A stretch of 18,604 nucleotides of DNA, taken from assembly GCA_021789735.1 (NCBI GenBank), contig JAJYJB010000052.1:1-18604 (forward strand), written 5' to 3'. The notes below the pieces were generated by a model. The model was not told where the DNA came from, searched no databases, and saw nothing but the letters and a program-made list of their open reading frames with translations. This DNA is from Nitrospirota bacterium. Lineage in GTDB: Bacteria; Nitrospirota; Thermodesulfovibrionia; Thermodesulfovibrionales; JdFR-88. Below, one piece after another: positions 7,441 through 14,751 of the stretch; positions within the stretch are counted from its first letter, which is position 1; each line of letters starts with the position of its first letter. Position numbers and translations under genes: made by a program.

Positions 7441-8103
7441 ATGACCACTGAGCGGAAGAAGACTTACATCTGGGAATTCCCGGTCCGGTTGACGCACTGG
7501 GTCAATTTCTTTGCCATTATCTTCCTTTCGGTAACGGGAATATACATTGGCGGGCCTTTTCTCCATCCCTCCTCCAGTCAGAGTTTCACAATGGGATGGA
7601 TGAGGTTCATCCACCTGGTTGCTGGCTATACGCTGCTGATGATGATAATCATCAGGGTCTATTGGGCATTCGCGGGCAACAGGTACGCCAACTGGAGGGT
7701 CTTTTTGCCTCTCACCGGAAGGCAAAGGCACGACTTGGGTGACGCGACGAAATATTACCTGTTCGTGAGCAAAAAGCCCCCTTACGCGGCCGGGCACACG
7801 ATGTGCGCGGGCATCGCGTATTTTGTGCTGTTTCTCATGTTCCTGTTCCAGATATTCTCCGGGTTCGCGCTTTTTTCGTACAACAGCCCGGGGCTTGTCC
7901 ATCAGGTCCTTGGCGGGTGGCTGACTTCTCTTATGAACATCCAGGCGATCAGGTTCTGGCACCATATGGTAATGTATTTCATATGGGTTATAGCCCTTAT
8001 TCATGTGTATCTGGCGCTCTGGCTGGACTCCGTTGAGGGCAACGGGCTTATGGGTTCCATCTTCGGAGGCTACAAGTTCATAACAGGCAAGGAATGGGAA
8101 TAG
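7441..8103 (+). CDS. hyaC: Hydrogenase cytochrome b subunit
   Basis: 220 residues with four predicted membrane helices, typical of the HyaC/cytochrome b561 family that anchors group 1 hydrogenases and passes their electrons to the quinone pool. Histidines suited to bind two b hemes lie in or near the helices: LTHWVNF (helix 1), FIHLVAGY (helix 2), FWHHMVMYF (helix 4 side) and ALIHVYLAL (C-terminal helix). The ending GSIFGGYKFI is a family hallmark. It begins 19 bp after the large subunit, with a GGAAGGGAGG stretch before ATG 7441. Its end overlaps the next gene by 10 bp. Confidence 0.92.
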   Translation: MTTERKKTYIWEFPVRLTHWVNFFAIIFLSVTGIYIGGPFLHPSSSQSFTMGWMRFIHLVAGYTLLMMIIIRVYWAFAGNRYANWRVFLPLTGRQRHDLGDATKYYLFVSKKPPYAAGHTMCAGIAYFVLFLMFLFQIFSGFALFSYNSPGLVHQVLGGWLTSLMNIQAIRFWHHMVMYFIWVIALIHVYLALWLDSVEGNGLMGSIFGGYKFITGKEWE

Positions 8104-8672
8104 GGGGACGCGGCGCTCCGCGAGACGGGGCGCAAAAAAACTTGGCCCCAAAAAATGACGGACCCGCAGGCCAGGGCGTTGGCTTTCGGCAAGGGGGCAC
8201 AACCGTTCTTGGCATAGGCAATGTCCTGATGGGTGATGAAGGGGCAGGGGTCCGAGTGCTTGAAACCCTCCGGGAACAGTACGAGTTCCCGGAGGGCGTC
8301 TGCCTTCTGGACGGCGGGACCATGGGGCTTGACCTCCTTTATTACCTGGAGGGCACGGACAGGCTGATTATGGTAGATGCGGTCAGCATGGACGCGCCGC
8401 CGGGGACGGTCAGGATATTTGACGGCCCGCAGATACCTTCGCTGCTGGCGGGGAAATTTTCAGTTCACGAGATAGGTCTGCAGGACCTTTTTTTCGCGAT
8501 GGACATAACGGGAAGAAGGCCTTCCGAATCCTGCCTGGCGGGCATAGAGCCAAAAGTTGTGGAACTGGGGCTTGAGCTTTCCCCGGAGATGAAAAACGCG
8601 CTGCCGGTCCTTGCCGATGCCGTAGTGGAAAGGTTAGGCAGCTGGGGGATAGAAGTGAGGAGAAAACAGTAG
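8094..8672 (+). CDS. hyaD: Hydrogenase maturation endopeptidase (HyaD/HybD family)
   Basis: 192 residues. The enzyme senses nickel in the large-subunit precursor and cuts off its C-terminal peptide after the L2 histidine. Family motifs are GIGNVLMGDEGAGV (residues 40-53, with the acidic Ni ligand in DE), MVDAV (second acidic ligand) and SVHEIG (the His ligand). Homologues begin only a few residues before the GIGN motif. Here ATG 8094 gives about 37 extra residues of low-complexity Gly/Pro/Lys sequence, and AAGGA lies directly against the ATG. No better ATG or GTG exists in frame; TTG at 8142 is possible but lacks a Shine-Dalgarno sequence. The start is therefore uncertain, the identity is not. 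Confidence 0.88.
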   Translation: MGIGGRGAPRDGAQKNLAPKNDGPAGQGVGFRQGGTTVLGIGNVLMGDEGAGVRVLETLREQYEFPEGVCLLDGGTMGLDLLYYLEGTDRLIMVDAVSMDAPPGTVRIFDGPQIPSLLAGKFSVHEIGLQDLFFAMDITGRRPSESCLAGIEPKVVELGLELSPEMKNALPVLADAVVERLGSWGIEVRRKQ

Positions 8673-8908
8673 TGTGCCTTGCCATACCGTCAAAGATAAT
8701 CAGTAAAAACGGGTTTGAGGCGACGGTAGACCTCTACGGGGCTAGAAGGAAGGTGAACCTTATGCTCCTTCCCGAGGACGCCTCGGTCGGGGAGTACGTG
8801 CTTGTGCACGCCGGGTTTGCCATCCAGAAGATAGACGACTCCGCTGCCAGGGATGCCATCGGGCTCATCGACGAAATACTTAAGACCCTCGAACAGGAGG
8901 GCGCGTAG
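8672..8908 (+). CDS. hypC: HypC/HybG family hydrogenase assembly chaperone
   Basis: 78 residues starting with GTG at 8672, which overlaps the stop of the protease gene by 1 bp; GAGGAG lies 9 bp upstream. The N-terminus M-C-L-A-I-P is diagnostic: after Met removal the exposed Cys2 binds the Fe(CN)2CO precursor with HypD and delivers it to the large subunit. The protein has the small beta-barrel pattern of the family and a charged C-terminal helix. A dedicated chaperone inside the structural operon, rather than with the other hyp genes, is common for group 1 enzymes. A selenocysteine-ligated apo large subunit would be its client here. Confidence 0.93.
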   Translation: MCLAIPSKIISKNGFEATVDLYGARRKVNLMLLPEDASVGEYVLVHAGFAIQKIDDSAARDAIGLIDEILKTLEQEGA

Positions 8909-9020
8909 GAGCGCTTCAGGGCAAACCAAAACTCCTCCGCTTAAGGGGCGGCTGGGGCAAGGCATCTGCCTGCCGTCTGGCTTCCTTGTCTTTTTGGCCG
9001 ATTTTTCATAAACTAACCTG

Positions 9021-9695
9021 ATGTTCGCCGTGGTCCTGGCAGGTGGAGAAAATAGAAGGCTCCCCGTCACAAAGGGGCTTATCGATATAGGGGGCAGGAG
9101 GCTGATAGAGTCCATCCTTGACCGTCTCGCCGCCCATTTCGAGGGATTGGCCATAAGCACGAATGAGCCTGAAAAATATTTTTATCTGGGGCTGCCCATG
9201 ATAGGGGACGTTTACCCGGTGCGGGGCCCTATGACAGGCATCTTTTCGGCCCTCTCCTGGCTGGCCATAAAGGAGGATGCAAAAAAAAACGGGCAGGAAA
9301 AGGACGCCCCGGAAATTTCCGCCTTTTTTGCAGCCTGCGACATGCCCTTCGTGAGCGCCGGGCTCGCGGCAAGGCTGTACGAGACCAGGACCCCCGGATG
9401 GGAGGTGCTGGCCCCGGTATGGAACGGCCGCCCGGAGCCTCTTTTTTCATTTTACAGCGCAAGGTGCCTGCCTTTGCTTGAGAAAAGCATTCTGTCCGGA
9501 GAGGTCTCTCTCCAGGGGCTTTTGCTGAAGGCCTCCGTCCGGCTGCTCGAAGAAGACGCCGTGAAAGAGGCCGACCCGCTTGGGCGCTCTTTTGTCAACG
9601 TGAACACGGAGGATGACCTCAAAAGGGCACGGCAGATGTTTTCTTCCGCCCTCCAGGATGGAGGGCCTGCCTGCGCGCGCCGGGGGGTGTTTTAA
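9021..9695 (+). CDS. mobA: Molybdenum cofactor guanylyltransferase (MobA-like)
   Basis: 224 residues. The N-terminal LAGGENRRLPVTKGL corresponds to the nucleotide-binding LAGGxSxRMGxxK motif of MobA, and AACDMPF holds the metal-binding Asp of the family. MobA attaches GMP to molybdopterin, making the bis-MGD form used by formate dehydrogenases and related, often Tat-exported, molybdo- and tungstoenzymes. MobA proteins are usually about 190-200 residues; this one has a slightly longer charged insertion near residue 90-100 (KKNGQEKD). It lies 112 bp after hypC and 6 bp before a TatA-like gene. The alternative is another member of the MobA-like NTP transferase family, since the consensus RMG is replaced by RLP. 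Confidence 0.75.
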   Translation: MFAVVLAGGENRRLPVTKGLIDIGGRRLIESILDRLAAHFEGLAISTNEPEKYFYLGLPMIGDVYPVRGPMTGIFSALSWLAIKEDAKKNGQEKDAPEISAFFAACDMPFVSAGLAARLYETRTPGWEVLAPVWNGRPEPLFSFYSARCLPLLEKSILSGEVSLQGLLLKASVRLLEEDAVKEADPLGRSFVNVNTEDDLKRARQMFSSALQDGGPACARRGVF

Positions 9696-9701
9696 ATCAA
9701 A

Positions 9702-9866
9702 ATGGGAGATATCCTGCTTATCCTCCTGATAGCGCTTCTGTTTTCCCGGACATCCAGGCCCCGCCAGGTGGCGGGCGGCCTGGCAGAGGCCGTGAGGAAT
9801 TTCAGGCGCGAGGCATCGGGGCGGAACGAGATAAACATAACGCCTGGCAAAAGGCCCGGACGTTAA
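9702..9866 (+). CDS. tatA: Short TatA/E-like protein
   Basis: 54 residues. The protein starts M-G-D-I-L-L-I-L-L-I-A-L-L-F, a short membrane helix, then a basic hinge (SRTSRPR) and an amphipathic helix (VAGGLAEAVRNFRREA) that closely follows the TatA pattern of G-x-x-L-x-x-A-x-R-x-F. The tail is short and polar. TatA forms the pore element of the twin-arginine translocase. The usual F-G-x-x-K-L-P hinge is F-S-R-T-S-R-P here, so it is a divergent member. It begins 6 bp after mobA, so the two are probably one transcript. A Tat component next to mobA and downstream of a Tat-exported hydrogenase makes functional sense. Confidence 0.65.
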   Translation: MGDILLILLIALLFSRTSRPRQVAGGLAEAVRNFRREASGRNEINITPGKRPGR

Positions 9867-9954
9867 AAAAATAAAATGGCTTTTTTGTTTTTTTGCTTTT
9901 TTGAAAACCCTGTGATTTTGTGGAAGAAAGAAGATAAGGTGAAGGAAGTGCTTG

Positions 9955-11049
9955 ATGCTTAGAGGACAGGAGGCCAGGATAGATCTTGACGCCCTGTCCG
10001 GCAATCTAAGGAAGGTGAAATCCCTGTGCGCAAGGGGGCGCGGCAAAGGCCGGGTCATTGCGGTGGTGAAGGCCGACGCCTACGGGCACGGGGCGGCGCG
10101 GGTATCAAGGAGGCTTGAGAAGGAAGGTGTCCTGTCTCTTGCCGTGGCCTATGGCTCGGAGGCCCAGGCGCTCAGGGAAGAGGGTGTGAAAGCGCCCATC
10201 CTGGTTCTTTTTGACGAGGACCCGGCTCCCTTTTTCGACCTGGACCTTACGCCGGTGGTCCATTCCCTGAAGTCGGCGAGACGTTTTTCCCGGGAGGCCC
10301 AAAAAAAGGGAAGGCAGATAGGCGTTCACATCAAAGTGGATACGGGCATGGGGAGAATGGGGCTTTTCGGCGGCGATGCGTCCAGGCAAGCCGTCCAGAT
10401 TGCCTCTCTGCCTGGAATAAAGGTGGAGGGGCTCATGAGCCATTTTTCCGAGATAGGGCCAGGCAACCTTGGTTTTGCGCGGCTCCAGCTTGAAAAGTTC
10501 GACGCGCTTAGGAAAGAGCTTGCCTTAAAGGGCATCCGCCCGCTGGCCCACGTGTCCAGCAGCGCGGGGGCCCTGCTTTTGCCCGAAGCGCACCTGGATG
10601 CGCTCAGGGTGGGGCTTATCCTGTACGGATCTTCACCCTATGAAGCTGATGGAACCGGTCTTAAGCCAGTCATGAGCATAAGATCGAGGATCATTCTTCT
10701 TAAGAAGTTCGGGAAGGGCCAGCCGGTGAGTTATGACAGGACCTTCATCACATCGCGTGAATCCCTGATAGCGGTTGTGCCGGTCGGTTACGCGGACGGG
10801 TATTTAAGGTCTCTTTCAAACAGGGGATGCGCCATGGTGAGAGGCAAGAGGGCCTTTGTTGCCGGAAGGGTCTGCATGGACCTTACCATGCTTGACGTGA
10901 CCGCGGTCAAAGGGGTGTCCGAGGGGGACGAGGTGGTGCTGCTGGGGGACGGGATAACGGGAGAAGAGCTTGCCGGCCTGGCGGGGACCAATCCCTATGA
11001 GATAATGACCTCCCTTGGGGGCGGCGCAAGGAGGTCCTTCTCTGTTTAG
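9955..11049 (+). CDS. alr: Alanine racemase
   Basis: 364 residues, normal for the family. It interconverts L- and D-alanine for peptidoglycan. The PLP lysine is Lys39 in VVKADAYGHG, and the second catalytic base is the tyrosine near residue 279 in VGYADGY. RVCMDLTMLDVT and YEIMTSLGGG are further family blocks. TTG at 9952 is in frame directly before ATG 9955; GGAAG at 9943-9947 suits the ATG better, so 9955 is chosen. The 3' end overlaps the likely start of mlaE, suggesting co-transcription with the lipid transporter, so both envelope functions may be expressed together. The 85 bp before it are T/A-rich and show no clear promoter. Confidence 0.93.
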   Translation: MLRGQEARIDLDALSGNLRKVKSLCARGRGKGRVIAVVKADAYGHGAARVSRRLEKEGVLSLAVAYGSEAQALREEGVKAPILVLFDEDPAPFFDLDLTPVVHSLKSARRFSREAQKKGRQIGVHIKVDTGMGRMGLFGGDASRQAVQIASLPGIKVEGLMSHFSEIGPGNLGFARLQLEKFDALRKELALKGIRPLAHVSSSAGALLLPEAHLDALRVGLILYGSSPYEADGTGLKPVMSIRSRIILLKKFGKGQPVSYDRTFITSRESLIAVVPVGYADGYLRSLSNRGCAMVRGKRAFVAGRVCMDLTMLDVTAVKGVSEGDEVVLLGDGITGEELAGLAGTNPYEIMTSLGGGARRSFSV

Positions 11050-11815
11050 GCTGGCGGCGTATCTGGGGTCTGCCTGTATAAGGTTCACCAGGGGGCTGGG
11101 GAGCGTGCTCATGCTGTTTGCCGAGACCCTGAAGGAGATGCTTTTCCCCCCATTCGAGATAAAAAATACTTTCAAGCAGATGCAGGAAGTGGGGATAAAA
11201 AGCGTCCCCGTTGTCGTCATTACGGCCGTGTTCACGGGAATGGTCCTGGCGTTCCAGACATTCACGGGCTTTAAAAGGTTCGGTGCGGAAGCGCTTGTGG
11301 GCACGGTGGTCGCCCTTTCCATGACGAGGGAGATGGGCCCTGTCCTGACGGGCCTGGTAGTTGCGGGCAGGGCGGGGGCTGCCATGGCAGCGGAGCTTGG
11401 CACCATGCGCGTGACCGAGCAGATAGATGCCCTGGAGACGCTCTCAACAAGCCCGGTCAAGTACCTCATTGTCCCCAGGTTCGTCTCCTCGATGATCATG
11501 CTGCCTTGCCTTACTATAATCTCGGACATGCTGGGTATCCTCGGGGGTTATGCGATCGCGGTGTGGTTTTACGGAATGAGCTCCGCCCTGTACTGGCGCA
11601 GGGCATGGAACTACCTGGAGATGAACGATATCTATGGAGGGCTGGCGAAGGCCTGTTTCTTTGGGGCGGCTATCGCTATCGTCTGCTGCTACAAGGGTTT
11701 TTATACCGAAGGCGGGGCGGAGGGCGTCGGGAAGGCGACGACCGGGGCCGTCGTCATATCCTTCATGACCATACTGATATCGGACTATTTCCTCGGGGCC
11801 TGGCTGCTGAAATAA
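11042..11815 (+). CDS. mlaE: MlaE, ABC transporter permease of lipid transport system
   Basis: About 257 residues with five to six hydrophobic helices. It is the membrane permease of the Mla phospholipid transporter in the inner membrane. Family motifs are GMVLAFQTF, REMGPVLTGLVVAGRAGAAM, ELGTMRVTEQIDALE and the C-terminal GAEGVGKATTGAVV. The start is uncertain. AAGGAGG at 11028-11034 lies 7 bp before an in-frame CTG at 11042, and a start there matches the length of E. coli MlaE. The frame is also open from TTG 11015 (no Shine-Dalgarno sequence), and GTG 11102 would shorten the first helix. With CTG 11042 it overlaps alr by 8 bp. It is followed 49 bp later by mlaF. Confidence 0.9.
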   Translation: MFRLAAYLGSACIRFTRGLGSVLMLFAETLKEMLFPPFEIKNTFKQMQEVGIKSVPVVVITAVFTGMVLAFQTFTGFKRFGAEALVGTVVALSMTREMGPVLTGLVVAGRAGAAMAAELGTMRVTEQIDALETLSTSPVKYLIVPRFVSSMIMLPCLTIISDMLGILGGYAIAVWFYGMSSALYWRRAWNYLEMNDIYGGLAKACFFGAAIAIVCCYKGFYTEGGAEGVGKATTGAVVISFMTILISDYFLGAWLLK

Positions 11816-11864
11816 GCATGCACGGGAAAATTGAAATCCATGGCGTAAGGCCGGAGGCGGTGCT

Positions 11865-12629
11865 ATGATAGAAGTCTCCGGACTGCACAAGTCCTTCGGC
11901 GCCCATCACGTGCTGCGCGGTGTGGACCTTGTAGTGGAGGGCGGCCAGAGCATGGTTGTCATCGGCGGCAGCGGCTCTGGAAAAAGCGTGCTTATTAAGC
12001 ATATAATAGGTCTTCTTAAGCCGGACCAGGGCTCCGTTACCATAGACGGAGAGGACATAACAAGGCTTGACGCCAGGCATTTGTACGAGGTCCGTAAGAA
12101 GTTCGGTATGCTTTTTCAGGGCGCTGCTTTGTTTGATTCCATGACGGTCTGGGAAAATGTGAGTTTTGCACTGATGAGAAGCGGCATGAAATCCAAGGAG
12201 GCCAAGCAAGTGGCTGTCGAAAAGCTGCGCCTGGTGGGACTCCCGGGCGTTGAGGACCTTATGCCCGCGGAGCTTTCGGGCGGCATGCGAAAGCGCGTGG
12301 GCCTTGCCAGGGCCATAGCCCATCAGCCGCAGATATTGCTTTATGACGAGCCGACCACGGGGATCGACCCCATCATGGCCGATGCCATAAACGACCTTAT
12401 CATAAAGATGCGCGAGGAACTGCACGTGACAAGCGTCACCATAACCCACGACATGCAAAGCGCTTACAAGATAGCCGACCGCATAGCCTTTCTCTACGAG
12501 GGCAATATCATAGAGACCGGCACGCCGGAAGAGATAAAGAACACCTCAAACCCTTACACCAGACAGTTCGTCACGGGCAGCGCGCAGGGGCCCATCAAGC
12601 TGGAAGGGGTTGAGTTTAAAGGGGCCTGA
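11865..12629 (+). CDS. mlaF: MlaF, ATP-binding subunit of lipid transport system
   Basis: 254 residues with all ABC ATPase motifs: Walker A GGSGSGKS (34-41), Q-loop Gln85, signature LSGGM (137-141), Walker B ILLYDE (157-162) and switch His in VTITHDM. The pattern DEPTTGIDPIMADAIN is typical of the Mla/Ttg2A group. It would power lipid movement through MlaE and MlaD at the inner membrane. GGAGG lies 7 bp before ATG 11865. Its TGA stop shares one base with the ATG of mlaD, so the two are translationally coupled. Confidence 0.94.
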   Translation: MIEVSGLHKSFGAHHVLRGVDLVVEGGQSMVVIGGSGSGKSVLIKHIIGLLKPDQGSVTIDGEDITRLDARHLYEVRKKFGMLFQGAALFDSMTVWENVSFALMRSGMKSKEAKQVAVEKLRLVGLPGVEDLMPAELSGGMRKRVGLARAIAHQPQILLYDEPTTGIDPIMADAINDLIIKMREELHVTSVTITHDMQSAYKIADRIAFLYEGNIIETGTPEEIKNTSNPYTRQFVTGSAQGPIKLEGVEFKGA

Positions 12630-14104
12630 TGCCAAAAATCACCACTGAAGTCAAAGTAGGCATATTCGCCCTGATCGTCATCGCGATACTCTCCCTCATG
12701 ACCTTCTGGGTGGGCGGGCTCGCCTGGCTTAAAAAGCCCGGCTACAAACTCTATGTTTATTTCAACAATGTAAGCGGGCTTGAAACGAAGGGCAAGATCA
12801 GGGTGGCGGGGGTGGAGGCCGGCTACATAGAGAAAATATCCCTTGTGGACGGCAGGGCGAAGCTGACCCTCCAGGTCAACAAGGGGGTCGTCCTTTATTC
12901 GGACGCGGAGGCCGGGATAAGCTCAATGGGCCTGCTTGGCGAAAAATACCTGGAGCTGAAACCTGGCCACACGCTGCCAGTCCTTGGACCTGGGCAGACC
13001 ATAACCCAGTCGATCCCGAGTGTGGACATGGACGAGCTCTTCAGGAAGCTTTCCTCTCTTTCGGACAGTCTTACAAAGATAACCGGCAAGATAAACGAAG
13101 TGCTGTCGCCGCAGCAGATAGACGCCCTGAAGACGGCCATCAACAACGTAAAGCTCATCACCCAAAACGTTAACGACGCGGTAGTGCAGGACAACGCCAA
13201 GGTTAAAAACACGCTGGACAACGTCGATTCGCTGATAAGCAGCCTGAACGGGACGGTCAAGAAGAACAGCAGGAACGTAACCGAGCTTCTTGCAAACCTG
13301 AAGGACCTTTCACGCACTCTCGATGAGGAGGCTCCGGGCGTTCTGGCCAACATAAGGGACACAAGCCGGGCGATCAAGAAACTTGTGGTCAAAAACCAGC
13401 CCGGGATAGAGTCCATCGTAAACAGCACCAGCCAGATAACCACCAATCTGCGCGAGGGCAAGGGCACGCTTGGCAAGCTCCTTACGGACAAGTCGCTTTA
13501 CAATAACTTGAACACCAGCGTCAAGGACCTGAAAAATACCTTTGGCGCCATAAACCGCTTCAAGATATACCTGGACTTCCAGGGCAATTACCTCACAAGG
13601 CATTCAAACGGGGAAGGCCAGTTCCTGCTTACCTTGCAGCCCAGCCCGGACAAATACTACATACTGGGCGTGGTCTCAAACCCCATAGCGAGGATAGACA
13701 AGATACAGGTCTACGATCCGGCGACCAACGAGCTTGTGACGACCTCGGAAAATGTCCATTCGAACGTGGAATTCCTGGGCCAGTTCGCGCGCAGGTTCAA
13801 AAATACGGCGCTCCGCATAGGCGTCACCGACAACACATTCGGCATAGGCGCGGACCAGTTCTTTTTGAACGACAGGCTGAAGCTCTCACTGGATGCCTGG
13901 GATTTTGGCGCCAAGGAGGCCTTTGCCACTCGCGCCCATCTTAGGGCGGGCGCCCAGTATTTCCTCTTCAAGCATATCTATCTTAATGCGGGCTGGGACA
14001 ACCCTCTTAATTCCTACTGGAGCGGCCCGTACGTTGGAGCCGGCTTAAGGTTCGAGGACGAGGACCTCAAATACCTCTTCGGGGTGGCATCGATCAGGCC
14101 CTGA
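12629..14104 (+). CDS. mlaD: MlaD-type MCE protein with long helical segment and C-terminal beta-strand (barrel-like) domain
   Basis: 491 residues, against roughly 150-180 for classical MlaD. Residues 8-30 are a membrane helix (VGIFALIVIAILSLMTFWVG). The MCE domain spans about 37-115 (VYFNNVSGLETKGKIRVAGV to GEKYLELKPG). Residues about 130-305 are almost all helical and rich in Asn, Leu and Lys, like the coiled tunnel or bridge helices of long MCE proteins. From about residue 310 to the end the pattern changes to alternating beta strands with many aromatic residues and tight turns (YLDFQGNYL, FLLTLQPSPDKYYILG, ALRIGVTDNTFGIGADQFF, YLNAGWDN, YVGAGLRF), which looks like an outer-membrane barrel. 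Such MlaD-barrel fusions are described in Veillonella as transenvelope bridges for phospholipids. It ends the mla operon; no mlaC or mlaB follows. Confidence 0.9.
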   Translation: MPKITTEVKVGIFALIVIAILSLMTFWVGGLAWLKKPGYKLYVYFNNVSGLETKGKIRVAGVEAGYIEKISLVDGRAKLTLQVNKGVVLYSDAEAGISSMGLLGEKYLELKPGHTLPVLGPGQTITQSIPSVDMDELFRKLSSLSDSLTKITGKINEVLSPQQIDALKTAINNVKLITQNVNDAVVQDNAKVKNTLDNVDSLISSLNGTVKKNSRNVTELLANLKDLSRTLDEEAPGVLANIRDTSRAIKKLVVKNQPGIESIVNSTSQITTNLREGKGTLGKLLTDKSLYNNLNTSVKDLKNTFGAINRFKIYLDFQGNYLTRHSNGEGQFLLTLQPSPDKYYILGVVSNPIARIDKIQVYDPATNELVTTSENVHSNVEFLGQFARRFKNTALRIGVTDNTFGIGADQFFLNDRLKLSLDAWDFGAKEAFATRAHLRAGAQYFLFKHIYLNAGWDNPLNSYWSGPYVGAGLRFEDEDLKYLFGVASIRP

Positions 14105-14125
14105 CCGGCCTTTTGTTTTTTCTTT
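14096..14125 (+). terminator. Intrinsic terminator overlapping the mlaD stop codon
   Basis: AGGCC (14096-14100) pairs with GGCCT (14107-14111) around a CTGACC loop that contains the mlaD TGA stop. A T-rich tract (TTTTGTTTTTTCTTTT) follows at once. The stem is short but GC-rich. Confidence 0.55.
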
Positions 14126-14225
14126 TCGATCTTCCGTCCCGGGAAAAATTCTCAGGTGCGGCTTCTGCGCGCCAAGGCGCGGACGCCGCTGGAAGATACG
14201 GGTGCCAGTTTTTTGGGAAAATTGT

Positions 14226-14284
14226 GCCGCGGGCTTAACCTTCCGGCTTAGACCGGGGAAATCGCCTGCGGCTTTTTTGTTTTT
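14226..14284 (+). terminator. Branched intrinsic terminator downstream of mlaD
   Basis: GCCGCGGGC (14226-14234) pairs with GCCTGCGGC (14264-14272) over 9 bp with one G-U wobble. An inner hairpin (CCGG-CTTAGA-CCGG, 14243-14256) sits inside the enclosed loop. The outer stem is followed directly by TTTTTTGTTTTT. It is a second terminator for the mla operon, about 120 bp after the stop. Confidence 0.6.
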
Positions 14285-14460
14285 AAGCTGCATAGGGGGC
14301 GTGTGTCCTTTGCCTGTCAGGACCAATAATTCACCCCGGCTGTCTTTTTACGGCCTGGGCCGGGGAGAGAAGGTCATGATCGCACAAGGGCCGCAGAAAC
14401 TTTGCCGGCAGGATAAAACCTTAAAGACAGGCGGGACCTTCAAAAAAATTGCGTAAAGCA

Positions 14461-14556
14461 AAAAAACAAAAAAACTTAACTAAAACAGCCGTAGACGGAG
14501 GACCCATGCAAGAAAAGAATCCTCCGCCCCCGGCATTTGGGAGTTCCCCCTCCCGC
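14461..14556 (-). ncRNA. Possible small RNA driven by a sigma-54-like promoter
   Basis: Speculative. Starting about 12 bp after the -12 element of the site at 14567-14581, the minus strand contains hairpin A (GGGAG/CTCCC, 14539-14554) and hairpin B (CGGAGGA/TCCTCCG, 14496-14526, 17-nt loop). A poly-T tract follows (14475 down to 14461), about 20 nt after hairpin B. No good reading frame fits. The missing tight stem just before the T tract weakens the case. Confidence 0.25.
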
Positions 14557-14566
14557 AAAGTAAGTT

Positions 14567-14581
14567 AGCAATTAGCATGCC
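14567..14581 (-). promoter_or_regulatory. Sigma-54-like -24/-12 site, identical to the one before the cytochrome operon
   Basis: On the minus strand the site reads GGCATGCTAATTGCT. It has GG and GC separated by exactly 10 bases, matching the -24/-12 layout (TGGCAC-N5-TTGCA/T). The same 15 bases occur at 17605-17619 in the same orientation. No minus-strand protein gene lies downstream of this copy within the window. Confidence 0.5.
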
Positions 14582-14751
14582 TTTAAAATGCGCTGTAAAA
14601 ACCGCTTAAAAACCGTCATTATTCAGTTTATTGCCTGGACCGCCGTGGAATTAATGCGGAAAATGACACAGCCGCTGAGTGAAATTACAAATTTTAAAAC
14701 GCCCATGGCTCCATCTGCCAGGAGATGTTTTTTTACCTGGCGCCAGACCTT

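Larger units (their letters stand above)
14285..14751. other. Gene-free interval between mla operon and cytochrome operon
   Basis: No convincing coding sequence is visible. An open frame at 14202-14456 (+) overlaps the branched terminator and resembles no family. The interval holds a sigma-54-like site (14567-14581, minus) and a hairpin-rich stretch with a poly-T tract on the minus strand (14461-14556). Part of the 3' trailer of the cytochrome operon is here too, with a small CATCT-CCTGGC-AGATG hairpin on the minus strand near 14715-14730. Confidence 0.5.

Noticed and set aside
11818..11868. 16-codon frame between mlaE and mlaF ending across the mlaF start
   Set aside because: It has no ribosome site; chance occurrence is the simpler explanation.
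14202..14456. 84-codon open frame after mlaD
   Set aside because: It overlaps the branched terminator, has no ribosome site and its translation looks like non-coding sequence.
14622..14705. 27-codon hydrophobic minus-strand frame (MGVLKFVISLSG...) after the second cytochrome
   Set aside because: It has a plausible GGAG upstream but is too short and featureless to separate from chance.
14105..14751. tRNA-Sec (selC) or a GEMM-type riboswitch in the interval before the cytochromes
   Set aside because: I looked for a TCA anticodon loop with T-arm sequence and for the conserved GEMM core on both strands and found neither.
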